A DNA stretch of 61,130 bases from Byssothecium circinans (Eukaryota; Ascomycota; Dothideomycetes; Pleosporales; Massarinaceae): NCBI GenBank assembly GCA_010015675.1, contig ML976999.1:534173-595302 (forward strand). Direction: 5' to 3'. The notes beneath the pieces are model-generated. The model was not told the DNA's origin, made no database searches, and saw only the letters and a list, made by a program, of their open reading frames with translations. Positions 43,326 to 54,068 of this stretch are shown piece by piece; position 1 is the stretch's first letter, and every line of letters begins with the position of its first letter. Both the position numbers and the translations under genes were made by a program.

Positions 43326-45138
43326 TACAGTCAACTCCCGTTATAACGATGTAAGCTTTCCAAGCAGTTTTGATCGTTGTATTGAATTATCGCTCTATCG
43401 AGTAGCGCCAAGAAAACCTCTCAGAGTGATAAAAAGTAGCTATCTATAGTAGTTTGACGGCACTTCTTAATGCGCTGGTGGTTGAGAGAGCGCTCAATCT
43501 GGCAGAGGCTGCTAACCTGCTCGATTGAGGAGTCTTCCTGCGCTTCAACAAAGCGCTGTACAATTGACAGCGCTTTGAGAGCCTCTGTGAGAGACGGCGG
43601 AGGCTCCACCTCGTCGTCTTCCTCAGGTACTGCTTCTAGGCCTGTTTGGCCTCTGTGGTGATCAATGATCTCATGGATATCCGCCTGCTGCTCTGGCTCA
43701 TCATTCTCCCCCTCTGGATGTAGGAAATTGTCGAGATCTCTAGCGTCCTCACCCACTCCTGCAAGAAGCTGCACCTCAGCTAGTAGCTCTAAGAGCTCCT
43801 TTGGCGGTGTAGGATCCTCTTCAACATCAGATTTCTCTAAGATCGTTGATTTGGCCCAGCAATTGCGAATTGTAGTCCTTGTAACGTCACCTCTCCAAGC
43901 TGTAGCCGTCCACCTCAGCGTATTGTATAGCGTGACTTTCTTGATTGGATCCTCTTGTTTAGCGTAGGTAGTGACACAAAACTGTAGCCACTGCTTCCTG
44001 TAGCTATTCTTGAAGTTCTGAATAATTCCTTGATCCATCGGCTGGTATTTAGAGGTGCTATTTTTTGGTAGGAACTCGAGACGGACGTTTGGCGGAGGTA
44101 GAGCTAGCTCGATAGCTGCAGTGTGAGCTGAGAAGTTGTCCATCAAAAGGATGACCTCAAGCTCACCAACGTGAGCGTAAAAGGCCTTCAGCCACTCAGC
44201 CATGATATCAGCGTTCATCCAGGCCTTAGTAGAGGCCTTCCAAACAAGCCCTAGGCTAGAAAGGTTGACTCCTCGTAGAGCGCGCGGCACCTTTGACTTG
44301 CCAATTAGCCATGGAGGGAGCTTGTCAGACCCATCGCCATTGCTACAGAGAGCGAGGGAGATTCGAGCCTTGTCCTTCTTAACGCCAGGAACTGACGCAG
44401 TAGCGAGCCCTCGAGACACTGCCCAGCGCCAATACAGGCCAGTCTCGTCCATATTGTACATGTAGGGTGCTAGAAATTGTCGGCAGATAGCGCGGAGGAG
44501 CTCCATCTCAGCTGAGGCGGCGACAGGAACTGAGGCAAGCTCGCCATGGCTGGTGTATTGCTTGATATTGTAGCGACTCTTAAATCGACTTAGCCAGCCT
44601 TGGGAGAACTCAGGCTGAGGTGTAGAGGCGTACTCAGGAAGTAGCGCCCACACCTCTCGCGCCTTCTCTGCCAGCAGATCTCCTGACACAAGTGAGCCTT
44701 GCGCCTGAAGCTGCTGCTGCCACGAGAAGAGGACCTGCTCTAGCAGAGGCCACTTGCCAAAGCGAGTACGATATACAGCTCTACTAGGTAAAGGGCTGTC
44801 ATCAAGGTGTTTGTAGCGATCGGAGAGCGACTCAGAGACCGTAGATTGGCTGGGTTTTCGACCGTATTTCCCTTCAAACCAGCTTCTCATGGCTTTCTGA
44901 GTCGGGCGCGGCTTCTGGGAGGAGTAGAACTGGCGGAGAGAGCGCCTCTCAGCGTCAGAGATAGCGCTTCGAGTAGCCATAATAACTCAATAGAGCGATA
45001 TTTGGTGGAGAGCTAACGATAATCGTAAAATCGTTATAGAGTTGATTTTTGGTGGGGTTCGAAGCTTGCCAAGGCGCTAGTATCGTACTAACGAAAATAT
45101 CGTTTTACCGAGGTTCGTTATAACGGGAGTTGACTGTA
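43326..45138 (-). mobile_element. Fot1/pogo-type (Tc1-mariner) DNA transposon, apparently complete
   Basis: The element runs from 43328 to 45136 (1809 bp), bounded by perfect 22-bp inverted repeats that start cagtcaactcccgttata, with the TA target duplication at 43326-43327 and 45137-45138. One intact transposase gene fills the centre. Neither the repeats nor the gene show RIP damage, so the insertion is likely recent. It sits about 285 bases upstream of the decayed second Z2 copy and separates it from the third. Confidence 0.95.
43421..44980 (-). CDS. Fot1/pogo transposase (DDE1 family)
   Basis: 519 aa in a single uninterrupted exon starting MATRSAISDAERRSL. The N-terminal part carries a psq-like helix-turn-helix and then a CENP-B-type DNA-binding helix (EFSQGWLSRFKSRYNIK, about residues 122-140). 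The catalytic domain has the three acids in NMDETG (about 174), LLMDNFSAH (about 288) and YQPMDQGIIQNFK (about 322), which is the DDD arrangement of pogo-like elements. The C-terminal 130 residues are acidic and variable, as in Fot1 relatives. It would cut and paste the element at TA sites. The length fits an active enzyme. Confidence 0.95.
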   Translation of the reverse strand: MATRSAISDAERRSLRQFYSSQKPRPTQKAMRSWFEGKYGRKPSQSTVSESLSDRYKHLDDSPLPSRAVYRTRFGKWPLLEQVLFSWQQQLQAQGSLVSGDLLAEKAREVWALLPEYASTPQPEFSQGWLSRFKSRYNIKQYTSHGELASVPVAASAEMELLRAICRQFLAPYMYNMDETGLYWRWAVSRGLATASVPGVKKDKARISLALCSNGDGSDKLPPWLIGKSKVPRALRGVNLSSLGLVWKASTKAWMNADIMAEWLKAFYAHVGELEVILLMDNFSAHTAAIELALPPPNVRLEFLPKNSTSKYQPMDQGIIQNFKNSYRKQWLQFCVTTYAKQEDPIKKVTLYNTLRWTATAWRGDVTRTTIRNCWAKSTILEKSDVEEDPTPPKELLELLAEVQLLAGVGEDARDLDNFLHPEGENDEPEQQADIHEIIDHHRGQTGLEAVPEEDDEVEPPPSLTEALKALSIVQRFVEAQEDSSIEQVSSLCQIERSLNHQRIKKCRQTTIDSYFLSL

Positions 45139-45906
45139 CATGTACCATGGTATTTCTCCAGGCTAGCCACAACTCGCGTGCTCCACAAATATTCATGTGA
45201 AGTTTTCTGTCGGACGCAGGTTAATCCGTTCCGCTTACGTAATCGTTCATCCGAAGTCGTTCGAGTTCCGAGGCCGGTGCGCCTTATCCTTATCGTGTTT
45301 TTTCCTTGTGTTGATACCCTACTGTACTCACATGAGTACTAGTGGTGATGATTGCTCCTTCTTGATTCATGTAAAGTGGTGATAAAGTCATATACTTCAC
45401 GGATGGCGTCGAGTTACTATCCGACTTCTTACTCCTCTATCTTTTTCAATAAATATATGGGCATACACAAGGTAGGTTACGGTATTGTGGAAAATGAACA
45501 ACATATCAAGTATTACCAGGGCAGCATTGCGCTGTACGAGTATCGTTGAAGCATACTTAAGGTACCTAGGTAGGTTGAAGTGCGCAAACCGCCGTTTTAG
45601 CATAGACTTTACACCTTCGCCTGGAACCGCGGTTGCCCATGGAATGAAAAATGTTATACTCCTACGCCCAAATCCCATCCCTTTTGTAGTCATCAGCATT
45701 AATACTTGATGTGTCAAATCTTTCCCTTGGAATACAGCGGCCCATCGAAGGCCGGAAGCCGTACTCCCGCCAATATCCCTGTCATTTCTTAAGAATAAGT
45801 TTGAGCCTGCTGTATTTCCTCTTCCTAGTGCTAGTTTCTCCTCTATGCTTCAATATTTGCAATTTTTCCACTTTATATTTTATCCATGCTCGTAGGCTCA
45901 AGCGGT

Positions 45907-46230
45907 CTACCACCCCGTGAACGCGTCCTGCGCCAGTGTGGCATAGGAACCGTCGTTGACCAACCCTCTCGAATTTCATTGTCAGTGATATTAGGGTTGG
46001 CCAACTTCCAGGTGAGAACTTGAGCGAGCAAATCCACCTTCTCCTTAGCCTTTATGTTCGAGATTTGGGTCGGGCGATTTCTAACTATGTCCGCGTTGGC
46101 GCCACCTGTCTTTGCAGTCAGCCTTTTGAAAACGCGCCATTAGCTTATCAGCCCTACCATCATCTAGATCTTTATGCACTTGGCTAGCTTGTTTGGACGA
46201 CCGGTTCTCTCTGGTGTCCCTGATGGACCT
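45907..46230 (-). pseudogene. Third Z2 copy, 3' fragment
   Basis: Only the C-terminal part remains: DGRADKLMARFQKADCKDRW, then after a frame change IVRNRPTQISNIKAKEKVDL and finally ATLAQDAFTGW with a stop at 45907. These align with the last about 90 residues of Z2. Taking the transposon plus its TA duplication out of the distance to copy 2 leaves about 2.99 kb, close to the 3.05 kb between copies 1 and 2. The CACGTG box at 46516 lies only about 610 bases from the stop, so the N-terminal and middle coding part has been deleted. Confidence 0.7.
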
Positions 46231-46515
46231 TTAGTCGCAACTGTTAGAGAGCTGGACCAAGCTTTCGCACGAGAGAGTTAATAGTCGAGTGTGCGGGCAG
46301 TTCTGGAAGATGCTGTCTATGTCGAGGACAGAACATGAAAGTCCGTCGTACGCTTGGAGGTATGCAAATATAACGAACGGTGGCATTACATCCTGTGACT
46401 TGTGCACCTGCGCGTGCGTGTACCGCGCGCAACCAAAAAAAAAAAAAAAATTTGATTCAAGCAGACTGCGCCCTCCGATTGGCCATCTGTCACTCTTGCC
46501 GGTGAATATTGACCT

Positions 46516-46521
46516 CACGTG
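46516..46521. promoter_or_regulatory. CACGTG box of the third Z2 copy
   Basis: Context ctcacgtgactg, close to that of Z2 (tcacgtgactg). Confidence 0.35.
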
Positions 46522-47321
46522 ACTGCGCGACCGCCTCGCGAGCACATTTTCGCTAAGCATTGAAGGATAGCTGGATTGACACATCAAAATGTATCAATGA
46601 AGAAGGCCGGCAATTTCTCATCGGTGCGAGTTACATGAGACGGCACAAGGACAGGACGAAAACACTTCTAGAAGGCCCAAGGACGACTCTGGTTATATCA
46701 ACGGCCTAAGCAATGCAACGGAATAGAAAGGCGAGGTATCATTGACAGCGCCAGAGAGGCGATCGAGACACGGTCCGCGTGTTGGTGGAGAGAGCGGGGA
46801 GGCGGATGTTTGGAGAGTTGATGGCCGATCTTGCGCAGGGCGGGAGTGTCGTTTTGGGCGATGCTTTCTGCCGCTCTACTTTTATACACCTGGGGAGGGT
46901 ATAAATCGTCGACAAAGTTCATCTAATCGCGCGTCATCTTTGGTGGGAAGGTTAAATGGAATGACACATTTTGACCCAGGACAGTTTCTCGCCGCATAAA
47001 CTTCCGCGCCGCCATCTTCTGCGATATCTGGCGCTGCCGAGAGCCTAACACATCACGAATGAGGGCGTATATATGTCACCAAGGGTGCTGAGAAAGAGAT
47101 TGGGATGATGTAAGAGTATATTATTAGACATGATATTTTACAGATACTGGGGATGGAAAGCAAATAGAAGTACACGAAGAAAACTTGAAACAATCATCCC
47201 CACCACTACCGCCCATTAATACCCTTTCCAGGCAAACCAGTCCCCTGATGAATACTCAAAGTCATAATTGTTTTCTCACCCCGCCTTCATTTCTCGCAAA
47301 CTCCAAACAACCTCCCTCCCC
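46522..47321. other. Intergenic 5' of the third Z2 copy and 3' of W
   Basis: No gene was seen. An A16 run lies nearby at 46435-46450, within the remains of the third copy. Confidence 0.4.
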
Positions 47322-48605
47322 TCACTGCGGCTCCTCTTGGCCTTGCTCGGCTTCGTTCTGGTCGACAGCACCCGGCCGCTTCTCGAGCGCGGTGGAGGGG
47401 TGGTAGCCGTTCCAGATCGCAATAGCCAGGAGGTGGATCTGCGAGAGCTTGATGTCAACTTCGTTCTCCACACAATACTGGACACACTTGGTGAAGAGGC
47501 CTTGCTCTCCATCTTCCTCGACCGGATACTTCTTCAGATCATGAACCAGTTCAAGGACATTGAAGTCCTCTTCCTGGTCCATTTCTTCTTCCGCCAATCT
47601 AATAGCGTCTGTCGCTACCGCATCATCCGTGACGTTATAGAAGAAGGCGCGCGTATTCTCCTCCCACTCCTCAAATCCTTCGCCATGCTGTTTGCGTCCC
47701 AGTTTTATCGCCGTAGTGAACTTCACACTACATGTGTTCCTGCTGTATCCGTACGGCAGGATCGTGCGATGTTCGTTAACGACCGCGCTGATCTTAGCTG
47801 GTCCCCACTGGCGCCCGTAAATGCGCGTGGCAACGATAGGGCGTGATACCGAATTGAAGAAGAAAACCAAGATCTCCTTGTCAGTAAGCGGCACCAGTGG
47901 CATTTGTACCATCGCTGGAGGCATTTTCTGTGACAAATCATTTGTGGGTTTCTTGTTGAAAGAAGTCTTCGACTTCGGACGGTTACTCATTGGTGTCGGC
48001 GAGTGCGGTGTGTTCGGCGTGTTTGGTGTGAGGGCGAGATTGGCGAATGCGCTCGACGGTCCTCCCGTAGCTGGTGTGGCGGGAACAGCTGAGAAAATTG
48101 CGCTAGGCTCTGACATGTTCATGGACGAACCCGTCTAGAAATTGTTAGTTCATGCTGTGGAAAGAACATACGAAAATTTGACAACAGGTCAAACGCCAAA
48201 CATAATAGAGGAGATATACCGGAATGGCGGAGGTGGGAAGCCCATCGATCGCCTTGAGCGACGACTTGTGCTTCGGAACGCTGATGCTCAATCCTTTGGG
48301 CCGCTTCCTCTCGGCGGGGGTCTTCGGCTCAGTAGTGCGTTGGGGGCTCTCGAGGTTGTCAATACGCTCCTTCATTTCCTGCTGACCTTGCTCGAGGCCA
48401 CGCACACGATCGTTGAGGGTACCGACGTGTTTGTGCAAATCATCGTGCAATACAGCGACTTCACCAACAGCGTTGCGGATTTGCGGCACTACACAAGCAG
48501 TTAGCGATTGCATCTAGTACATACATCGGCAGATAGCTTACCATCGTCAACGGCGGGGTCGCCTCCGCCGATGTGGGCTGCCGTCGAATCGTTGTTTTTC
48601 TCCAT
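47322..48605 (-). CDS. Orphan gene W with coiled-coil N-terminus
   Basis: Three exons (48605-48542, 48488-48220, 48134-47322) join in frame to 381 aa. The start is MEKNNDSTAAHIGGGD. Residues 30-70 have a heptad pattern (VAVLHDDLHKHVGTLNDRV, EMKERIDNLES) that should form a coiled coil. A Pro/Thr-rich stretch with repeated T-P-N-T-P follows. The C-terminal 200 residues look folded (ILVFFFNSVSRPIVATRIYG, SRNTCSVKFTTAIKLGRK, QIHLLAIAIWNGYHP). No known family is recognised. There is no signal peptide. It closes the minus-strand orphan block and may be lineage-specific. Confidence 0.65.
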
Positions 48606-50322
48606 GATGATTCTGGATAGTGATGCGTGCGGGCAAGGTTGGAACAGTGTCGATGCCGGCGGGTCTTTCTAATATGTACGTGTCAGTTCTTGTTATCTGG
48701 TAGTGGAGAAAACAAAACAGAAAGGCAGAGGAGTTTGGATGTTATGGCTGCACCGGTGTTTGCTGCCTTAGTCATCACACAGCGCGACGGGAAATTGCGT
48801 CCAGACACCAGCGCTGTAACCCTGGCAACAGATGCTGCCACGAGAGGCGCCATCCGTTACGTTATCCAGTTTCTGCTAGCCGCTCGCTACAATATGCAAA
48901 TACTTGGGACGTACCTCTGTGTTTCTGCTCGCCGACTCGCAGCTACAATCGGAAGACTGAGCATCACACCATGGCAGGAGCATAGGCGGACAATCCGATG
49001 TAGACAGTAAAATGATCGACATGGCCGCAATGTTTTCTTCCTATGACAGTATAGATGTAGATGATGATGTAGCCATTGTCGCAAGTCGTTGACGCTACGA
49101 ATTGCGAGCCCGGGAAATCCGATGCGCAGGTTGACGTTATCACCAACCTCATGGCGATGGGATAGGCTCCAAGGCTCCGAGCGGTCAGCCAAAGTGGCTT
49201 GCGCGAGAGGTTGAAGCCTGTAGAACCGCGGCGGAGCTCGTAAAGGTAGACCCATTGCAGGCAGAAGTCCAAGCAGGCGTCGATATCAAGGCTCAACTCA
49301 ACTCGCGTGGCCTCCTCCTCGCTCTTTCTAGAACATCACTAGCAAAAGATTGGAAGTCAGAAAGAAAATCCGAGGATGTTAGAAGAAGAGCGAGTCGAAG
49401 TATGAAGTAGTAGAGTGGGAAGAAAAGAGAGGTTGGAGAAGAAGTATACCTTTGTATTCTGCCCAGCTGCCTCTAGCTAATGCTGATGCCTGTTGAAGAA
49501 AGCAACACCATTCTATCACCTCTAGTCCCACCTTTCATCCCACAATTAGGCACCAATCGACGTTATCGAGAATCTAGGCCTCCTCGAAGTGCGCACTATA
49601 GATTCGAAAAGTTAATGGAGAGGGCAGGCATATCGTGCTGCGACGGGTATATCCACGGCCCTGCAGGCGAAGACACGATTGGAAAGAATGAATTGTTCAC
49701 AAGTAGTGATCCGGCTGAACTGAAGTGAAGTGAGAAGAAGTAGTAAAAGAGTCGTCAGGAGACTAGACGTTGACGTCGTCTTTTCATTAAGCGAGGGGAC
49801 GCGCTAACCACGTCAAGGCTGGGTCGTACAACCACTCACATTTCACTTCCGCTGATGGATAGGCACGGCCGACCTCGTGTCGCTGCTTCCTCTTTGCGAA
49901 GGATGAACAAGAGAGTAATTTCAGGGACGCATAATGAACACTGCTCAGATCCAGAGACGCTATATATGGCCTATCAAGAAATTCATCCAGAGTAAGCGGA
50001 GCCATAGCTGCTTTTATTCACTTCGCAAAGAAGTCGAACTGGTAAGTCAGGGGAGTGCGGATTCGACCAGACCCTTCGATCAACCCTTAATCGATTCAAT
50101 AAGGTTACAAGGACCGCATGAGGTACAGACTGATTTTCAGAAAGAAGGCAAAGTCTATAAAAAAAAGTCTGTATCGATGAAGAATAAAAATCGTCTCCCA
50201 TCAAGAGAAACAATAGTAGCTAACTACCCATCACAAGCCACAAGCCTTTCAAACCCTCAAGACACAATCCCAAAAATGAAGAACCCAAGTTACCATCCCA
50301 CCAAAACCTATGGCGCCGGTCT
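48606..50322. other. Intergenic; one possible exon at 49165-49325 (minus)
   Basis: The minus strand at 49325-49165 gives a coding-like stretch (LSLDIDACLDFCLQWVYLYE, GFNLSRKPLWLTARSLG) after a good acceptor (tgatgttctag). I could not join it to other exons. The remainder shows nothing convincing. Confidence 0.25.
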
Positions 50323-51352
50323 CTAATACGTACTGTCACCTCCTGCAGCAAGGCACACGCCCTGACAGTCGCTGGTATGGCTCTCAACACACTTCTGATC
50401 AAGCACGCACTTCAACCCCTCCGCACAATCAACTCCGAGTAATCCACCACAGACAGCACCAGAAGGTGTAGGCGTTGGCTTGCTCACTACGCTGGAGCTG
50501 GTAGGTTTAGGGTACGTGCTAGGGTTCTTGCTGGTAGCTCTTGTGGAGGTAGGCACGTTAGACGGCTTGCTAGTGGAGATTGACCCAGTCGGAGTATGCG
50601 TCTTTAGCGTGGTTGAGGGACGCTCGGTATTGGTGGGATATCCAGAGGCCGTGGTTTTGCCAGTGACTGCGGAAGCAGGCACGCATTTTCCAGGCATGTC
50701 GGCAACGAATGGTGGGACATCAGCAAAGCTACACTTGTAGCCTGTGGGGCAGGGCTTCGTATTCCACGAGCCGCACATTTGACCGATGGGCGTCGTGGTT
50801 GGGCGTCCAGTACTCACACCAGTGGGCACGAAGGTCAGGGTCTTGGGTCCACCGGTATGAGAAGGCTTGCCAGTGCTAGTAGTGCATGAGCTAGTTGAGA
50901 TGGCGCCGCCAGTGGTCTTGGGCTTCTTGACAGCACATTTGCCGGGCGCATCAGCAATCTTGGGGTTCACGCCGGACATGTCGCAGTATAGGCCTTCAAG
51001 GCAGGGCTTTTGGCCACGCGACCCACAACTCGCGCCCAGGCCCGGGATTGTGGAATCGTGGTTATTGTTGGGCGTCTTTTTGGAGACGGCAGCGCAGGGT
51101 TCAGATGCCTCGAGGATGGAGCGGTCGCAGTGGGAAGGGAGTGTCTTCGCACATTTGGCTAGTGCGTCGGCTTCGCATTCACAGCTCTTAGAATGTGTGA
51201 GTTGGGGCAATGAGATGGAAGAGTGGAAGAACACTTACCTCGGGGAAAGCCTGAAGACACATGACGGAGGGGCATGCACAGTCATCGCGGGCGACGATGG
51301 GGCTTGCAGCAGCCAGTGAGAGAAGAGAAGCTAGGACGAATGAGGACTTCAT
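50323..51352 (-). CDS. Secreted Cys-rich protein with three Cys modules and Thr/Ser linkers
   Basis: Two exons (51352-51239, 51186-50323) give 325 aa. MKSSFVLASLLSLAAASPIV is a clear signal peptide. The first domain (DDCACPSVMCLQAFPESCEC to about residue 75) holds eight or more Cys. Three Cys modules follow: CGSRGQKPCLEGLYCD, CGSWNTKPCPTGYKC and CGGLLGVDCAEGLKCVLD. They are separated by Thr/Ser/Pro-rich, probably O-glycosylated linkers. The CGG..C..GL.C module recurs in many secreted ascomycete proteins; I cannot give it a function. It is likely extracellular or wall-bound. An effector role is possible but not shown. Confidence 0.8.
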
Positions 51353-52251
51353 GATGTTGTTATGGTTGCTTAGAATGGGGAAAGGAAGGGTTCGGAGAAC
51401 GAAATTGAGTTATAGGTTTAAAAAATGGAAGGTAATACAAGGAGTGAAAGCAGGAATGAATGAATGAATGAAAATATTGTGAGCTGGCTGAGATTTGCAT
51501 CTTCACGAATCATTATATATCGACATCGAGGTAGGCTGAGTAGTCAGCTATCTGACTCCTGCAGGTACTCCAATATCCCTACCTCTGCCAAGTGTAAGAT
51601 GCAGGTCCTGAACGTCTTCACATGTCTCTGAGTGACGTAGCATTAGCATCACCACTGCGCCTCCACCAAAACCCGAGTAGGATAATCTTTGACAGAACGT
51701 TAAAGTTCAGCTGAAGAGCAAGAGCAGGGTAAGGGTGGAGCTAAGGTTACGAGAGCACCTGAGGTAGAACATTTCTAAATATATTAGCACAATCACGGGT
51801 GCATTGCCTGCAACACAGTCATCATCTCGTATGCACCTAGGCAAACGACTCGCCTGATGATTTCAAGATGAAAAGGAGAAGAAATAGCGCTAGAAGTAGA
51901 TAATGCGGGGAGAAGTTTCGCGGATATCGGGAAATTGTTTCGTTTCAAGTATGCTTACTTGAGCTTGGCGGCTGATGCTGGGCTTAGATCCGATGCACCC
52001 TCCAACATGCAATGTCCGTCATTGTCAGCTTCAGAGAATGATTTCTCCAAGAAGTAAATATCGTGCAAGTGCTGCCGAAAATAAAGTGTTTCCATTGTCG
52101 CAGTGTAGGGTGGAGAGCTGATGGAGCACCCACCCGTCCTTGGTAAACCGACCGAACCAGAAGGATGGATTCAAGATGCCTACGGACAGTAAAATGAACA
52201 CTTGCACTGCGCATGAAGATAGGGAGACTGTTCAAAGCCCGAAAAACCGGT
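51353..52251. other. Intergenic
   Basis: Promoter of the Cys-rich gene and 3' flank of the reductase gene. No coding signal was seen. Confidence 0.4.
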
Positions 52252-53268
52252 TTACAGGTTGCTCTTCGATTTCGTTCTCGTCTCCTGCGCCATTCGTAGT
52301 AACGCGTACAATGTCTGTAGCCTGGGCATTTCGAAACCCCTCTCCCTCGCTATCCTGATCGGGTTCCCTAGAATGACTTCTAACTCCATCGTCTTGCCCG
52401 CTTCCCAATCAAGAGCCATGCTGGGCTTGCTTCCGCTGGTATTCTTCTGGGTGCTTCGCAAGATCTGCTCTGGTGTCGCAAACTCCTTGGGCAAAGGCTT
52501 GCCCAGAACCTTGTGTGCAGTTGAGAGGACTTCCTCCATGACGGCTTTGAGGTGGATGGATAGTTCCGAGTCAAGAGACATGACGTTGTTGGAGATGCAG
52601 CCGCTAAGCACAGAAGACGGGTTCATTGAGGCATTGATGGCGATCTTGTGCCAGCGGACAAGCTGTAGTTTGGCATGGTCGTAGGCTTCAGCGTCCTTGA
52701 TGCCGCCTTCCTTCAGCAACGCAACGAAAGCATTGTTCTGTTCAATTATCCGCGCATCGGAGTTCTTTGCACTACCCATGTCGAGGTGTGGAAGATACGG
52801 TCCGCTATTGATTCGCGTCCAGCGGTTGTGCTTGATGTTCCCGTGACTGGGCTGCGCGCAACTCGCGATGGTCACAGCACTGCAAATCGCGGTCTGCGGG
52901 AAGCGACTCAAATATGGTTCTTCCACTCCCAGCCCATTTTGGATCAACACAATGGCCGTCCGATCAAACACCAAGCCCTCCAGTATTGCTGAGTCGTCAT
53001 TCACGTCGGGCAGCGCCTTCGTGCTCACAACAATATAGTCCCACTGTATCCCACTCTTCCGCGCTTCGTCGGGGGTCGCGAAAGTGTGCGACGGCGTGTA
53101 TGTATAGTCGCCATACTGCGGAGAGGTGACGTGGAAGCCGTGCTCTTTCACTGCAGCATAATTGGACCGGCAAACAACGGCAACATTGACGCCAGCAACC
53201 TGAGCAAGACGCGAGGCGTAGAAGGCCCCAATAGCGCCAGCACCCACAATGAGAATCTCGGCAGGCAT
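52252..53268 (-). CDS. Ketopantoate reductase-like protein (PanE/ApbA family)
   Basis: A single exon of 338 aa. The NAD(P)-binding motif GAGAIGA is at residues 8-14. VLIQNGLGVEE and the catalytic-domain segment KLQLVRWHKIAINASMNPSS carry the conserved Lys and Asn of the family, and the C-terminal domain contains the Ser/Glu-rich substrate face. The length fits PanE (about 300-340 aa). The reference enzyme reduces 2-dehydropantoate to pantoate for CoA synthesis. Fungi have several paralogues of uncertain substrate, so the precise reaction is inferred. The start MPAEILIVGAG was chosen because it sits directly before the Rossmann strand; the upstream in-frame extension has no family features. 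Confidence 0.85.
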   Translation of the reverse strand: MPAEILIVGAGAIGAFYASRLAQVAGVNVAVVCRSNYAAVKEHGFHVTSPQYGDYTYTPSHTFATPDEARKSGIQWDYIVVSTKALPDVNDDSAILEGLVFDRTAIVLIQNGLGVEEPYLSRFPQTAICSAVTIASCAQPSHGNIKHNRWTRINSGPYLPHLDMGSAKNSDARIIEQNNAFVALLKEGGIKDAEAYDHAKLQLVRWHKIAINASMNPSSVLSGCISNNVMSLDSELSIHLKAVMEEVLSTAHKVLGKPLPKEFATPEQILRSTQKNTSGSKPSMALDWEAGKTMELEVILGNPIRIARERGFEMPRLQTLYALLRMAQETRTKSKSNL

Positions 53269-53675
53269 CTGTATGCCGAGGAGATGAAATGGAGGATATA
53301 GGGAACAGGGAACACGGTGTTGCACTTCCCGTCCACGGTCAGAAACGTGTGATGCAAATGTTGTTTGACCTCGGCATCTCGGCGAAAGCGGATCCGGAGA
53401 AACAATAATCCGAGTGCACAACACCAGACCTCATCGGCCGGCTCGACCACTCCCATCAGACAGACCGCGATTCATCTGTTACGATAGCGGGTCTAGTACC
53501 TATATCAATTGTAATGACCCGCTTCAACAATTCGATCTTTCGTTGACACAAGAACGGGCAACATTGCCTCACAACGTGTCAAAAATGCAAAGGCCAGCCG
53601 CCGTGTTTCACGTTCGTGAACCGGAGAAGCAGAACCCGGATGCGCATCATCAACACGCTCATACAGTACAGTGAT

Positions 53676-54065
53676 TCATAGCCGGTAGTCTGCGAGAAAG
53701 AGTGCGCCTGTGGTCACGGACAAGAAGGCACCCGGACGGAGCATCAATGTAGCGGAAGCCTTGGCAATACCTTCGTGCTGCAACCACGAAGACGGGTTCC
53801 AGTCACATTGCTTACTGCCACTCAAAACTTCGAATTGGAAACCAGAGGTTGACTCGTTTCTATTCACCCAAAGGAGGGATCGCCCCGCAGATCGATCCAG
53901 CTTCACGAACGGAACACCCACAGGCCGTTTATTATCATTCCTATATTTGATAATTTGCAGCCTCGGCTCCTGATTTTGGGCATTTACAACCCAGGCGTAA
54001 AATGTTTTATACTTCGGTGTTCTTGGGGTGATAAAACGCGGAATGAAACTGTGGTAAATCAACGC
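53676..54065 (-). pseudogene. Coding-like C-terminal remnant, unrecognised
   Basis: An open frame with strong protein character (FITPRTPKYKTFYAWVVNAQ, RSLLWVNRNESTSGFQFEV) but no ATG and no upstream exon that I could join. It looks like the last exon or a relic of a larger, possibly secreted protein. Confidence 0.35.
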
Positions 54066-54068
54066 CAA

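Noticed and set aside
46435..46450. A16 run as the tail of a LINE/SINE insertion
   Set aside because: No target duplication or upstream element could be recognised.
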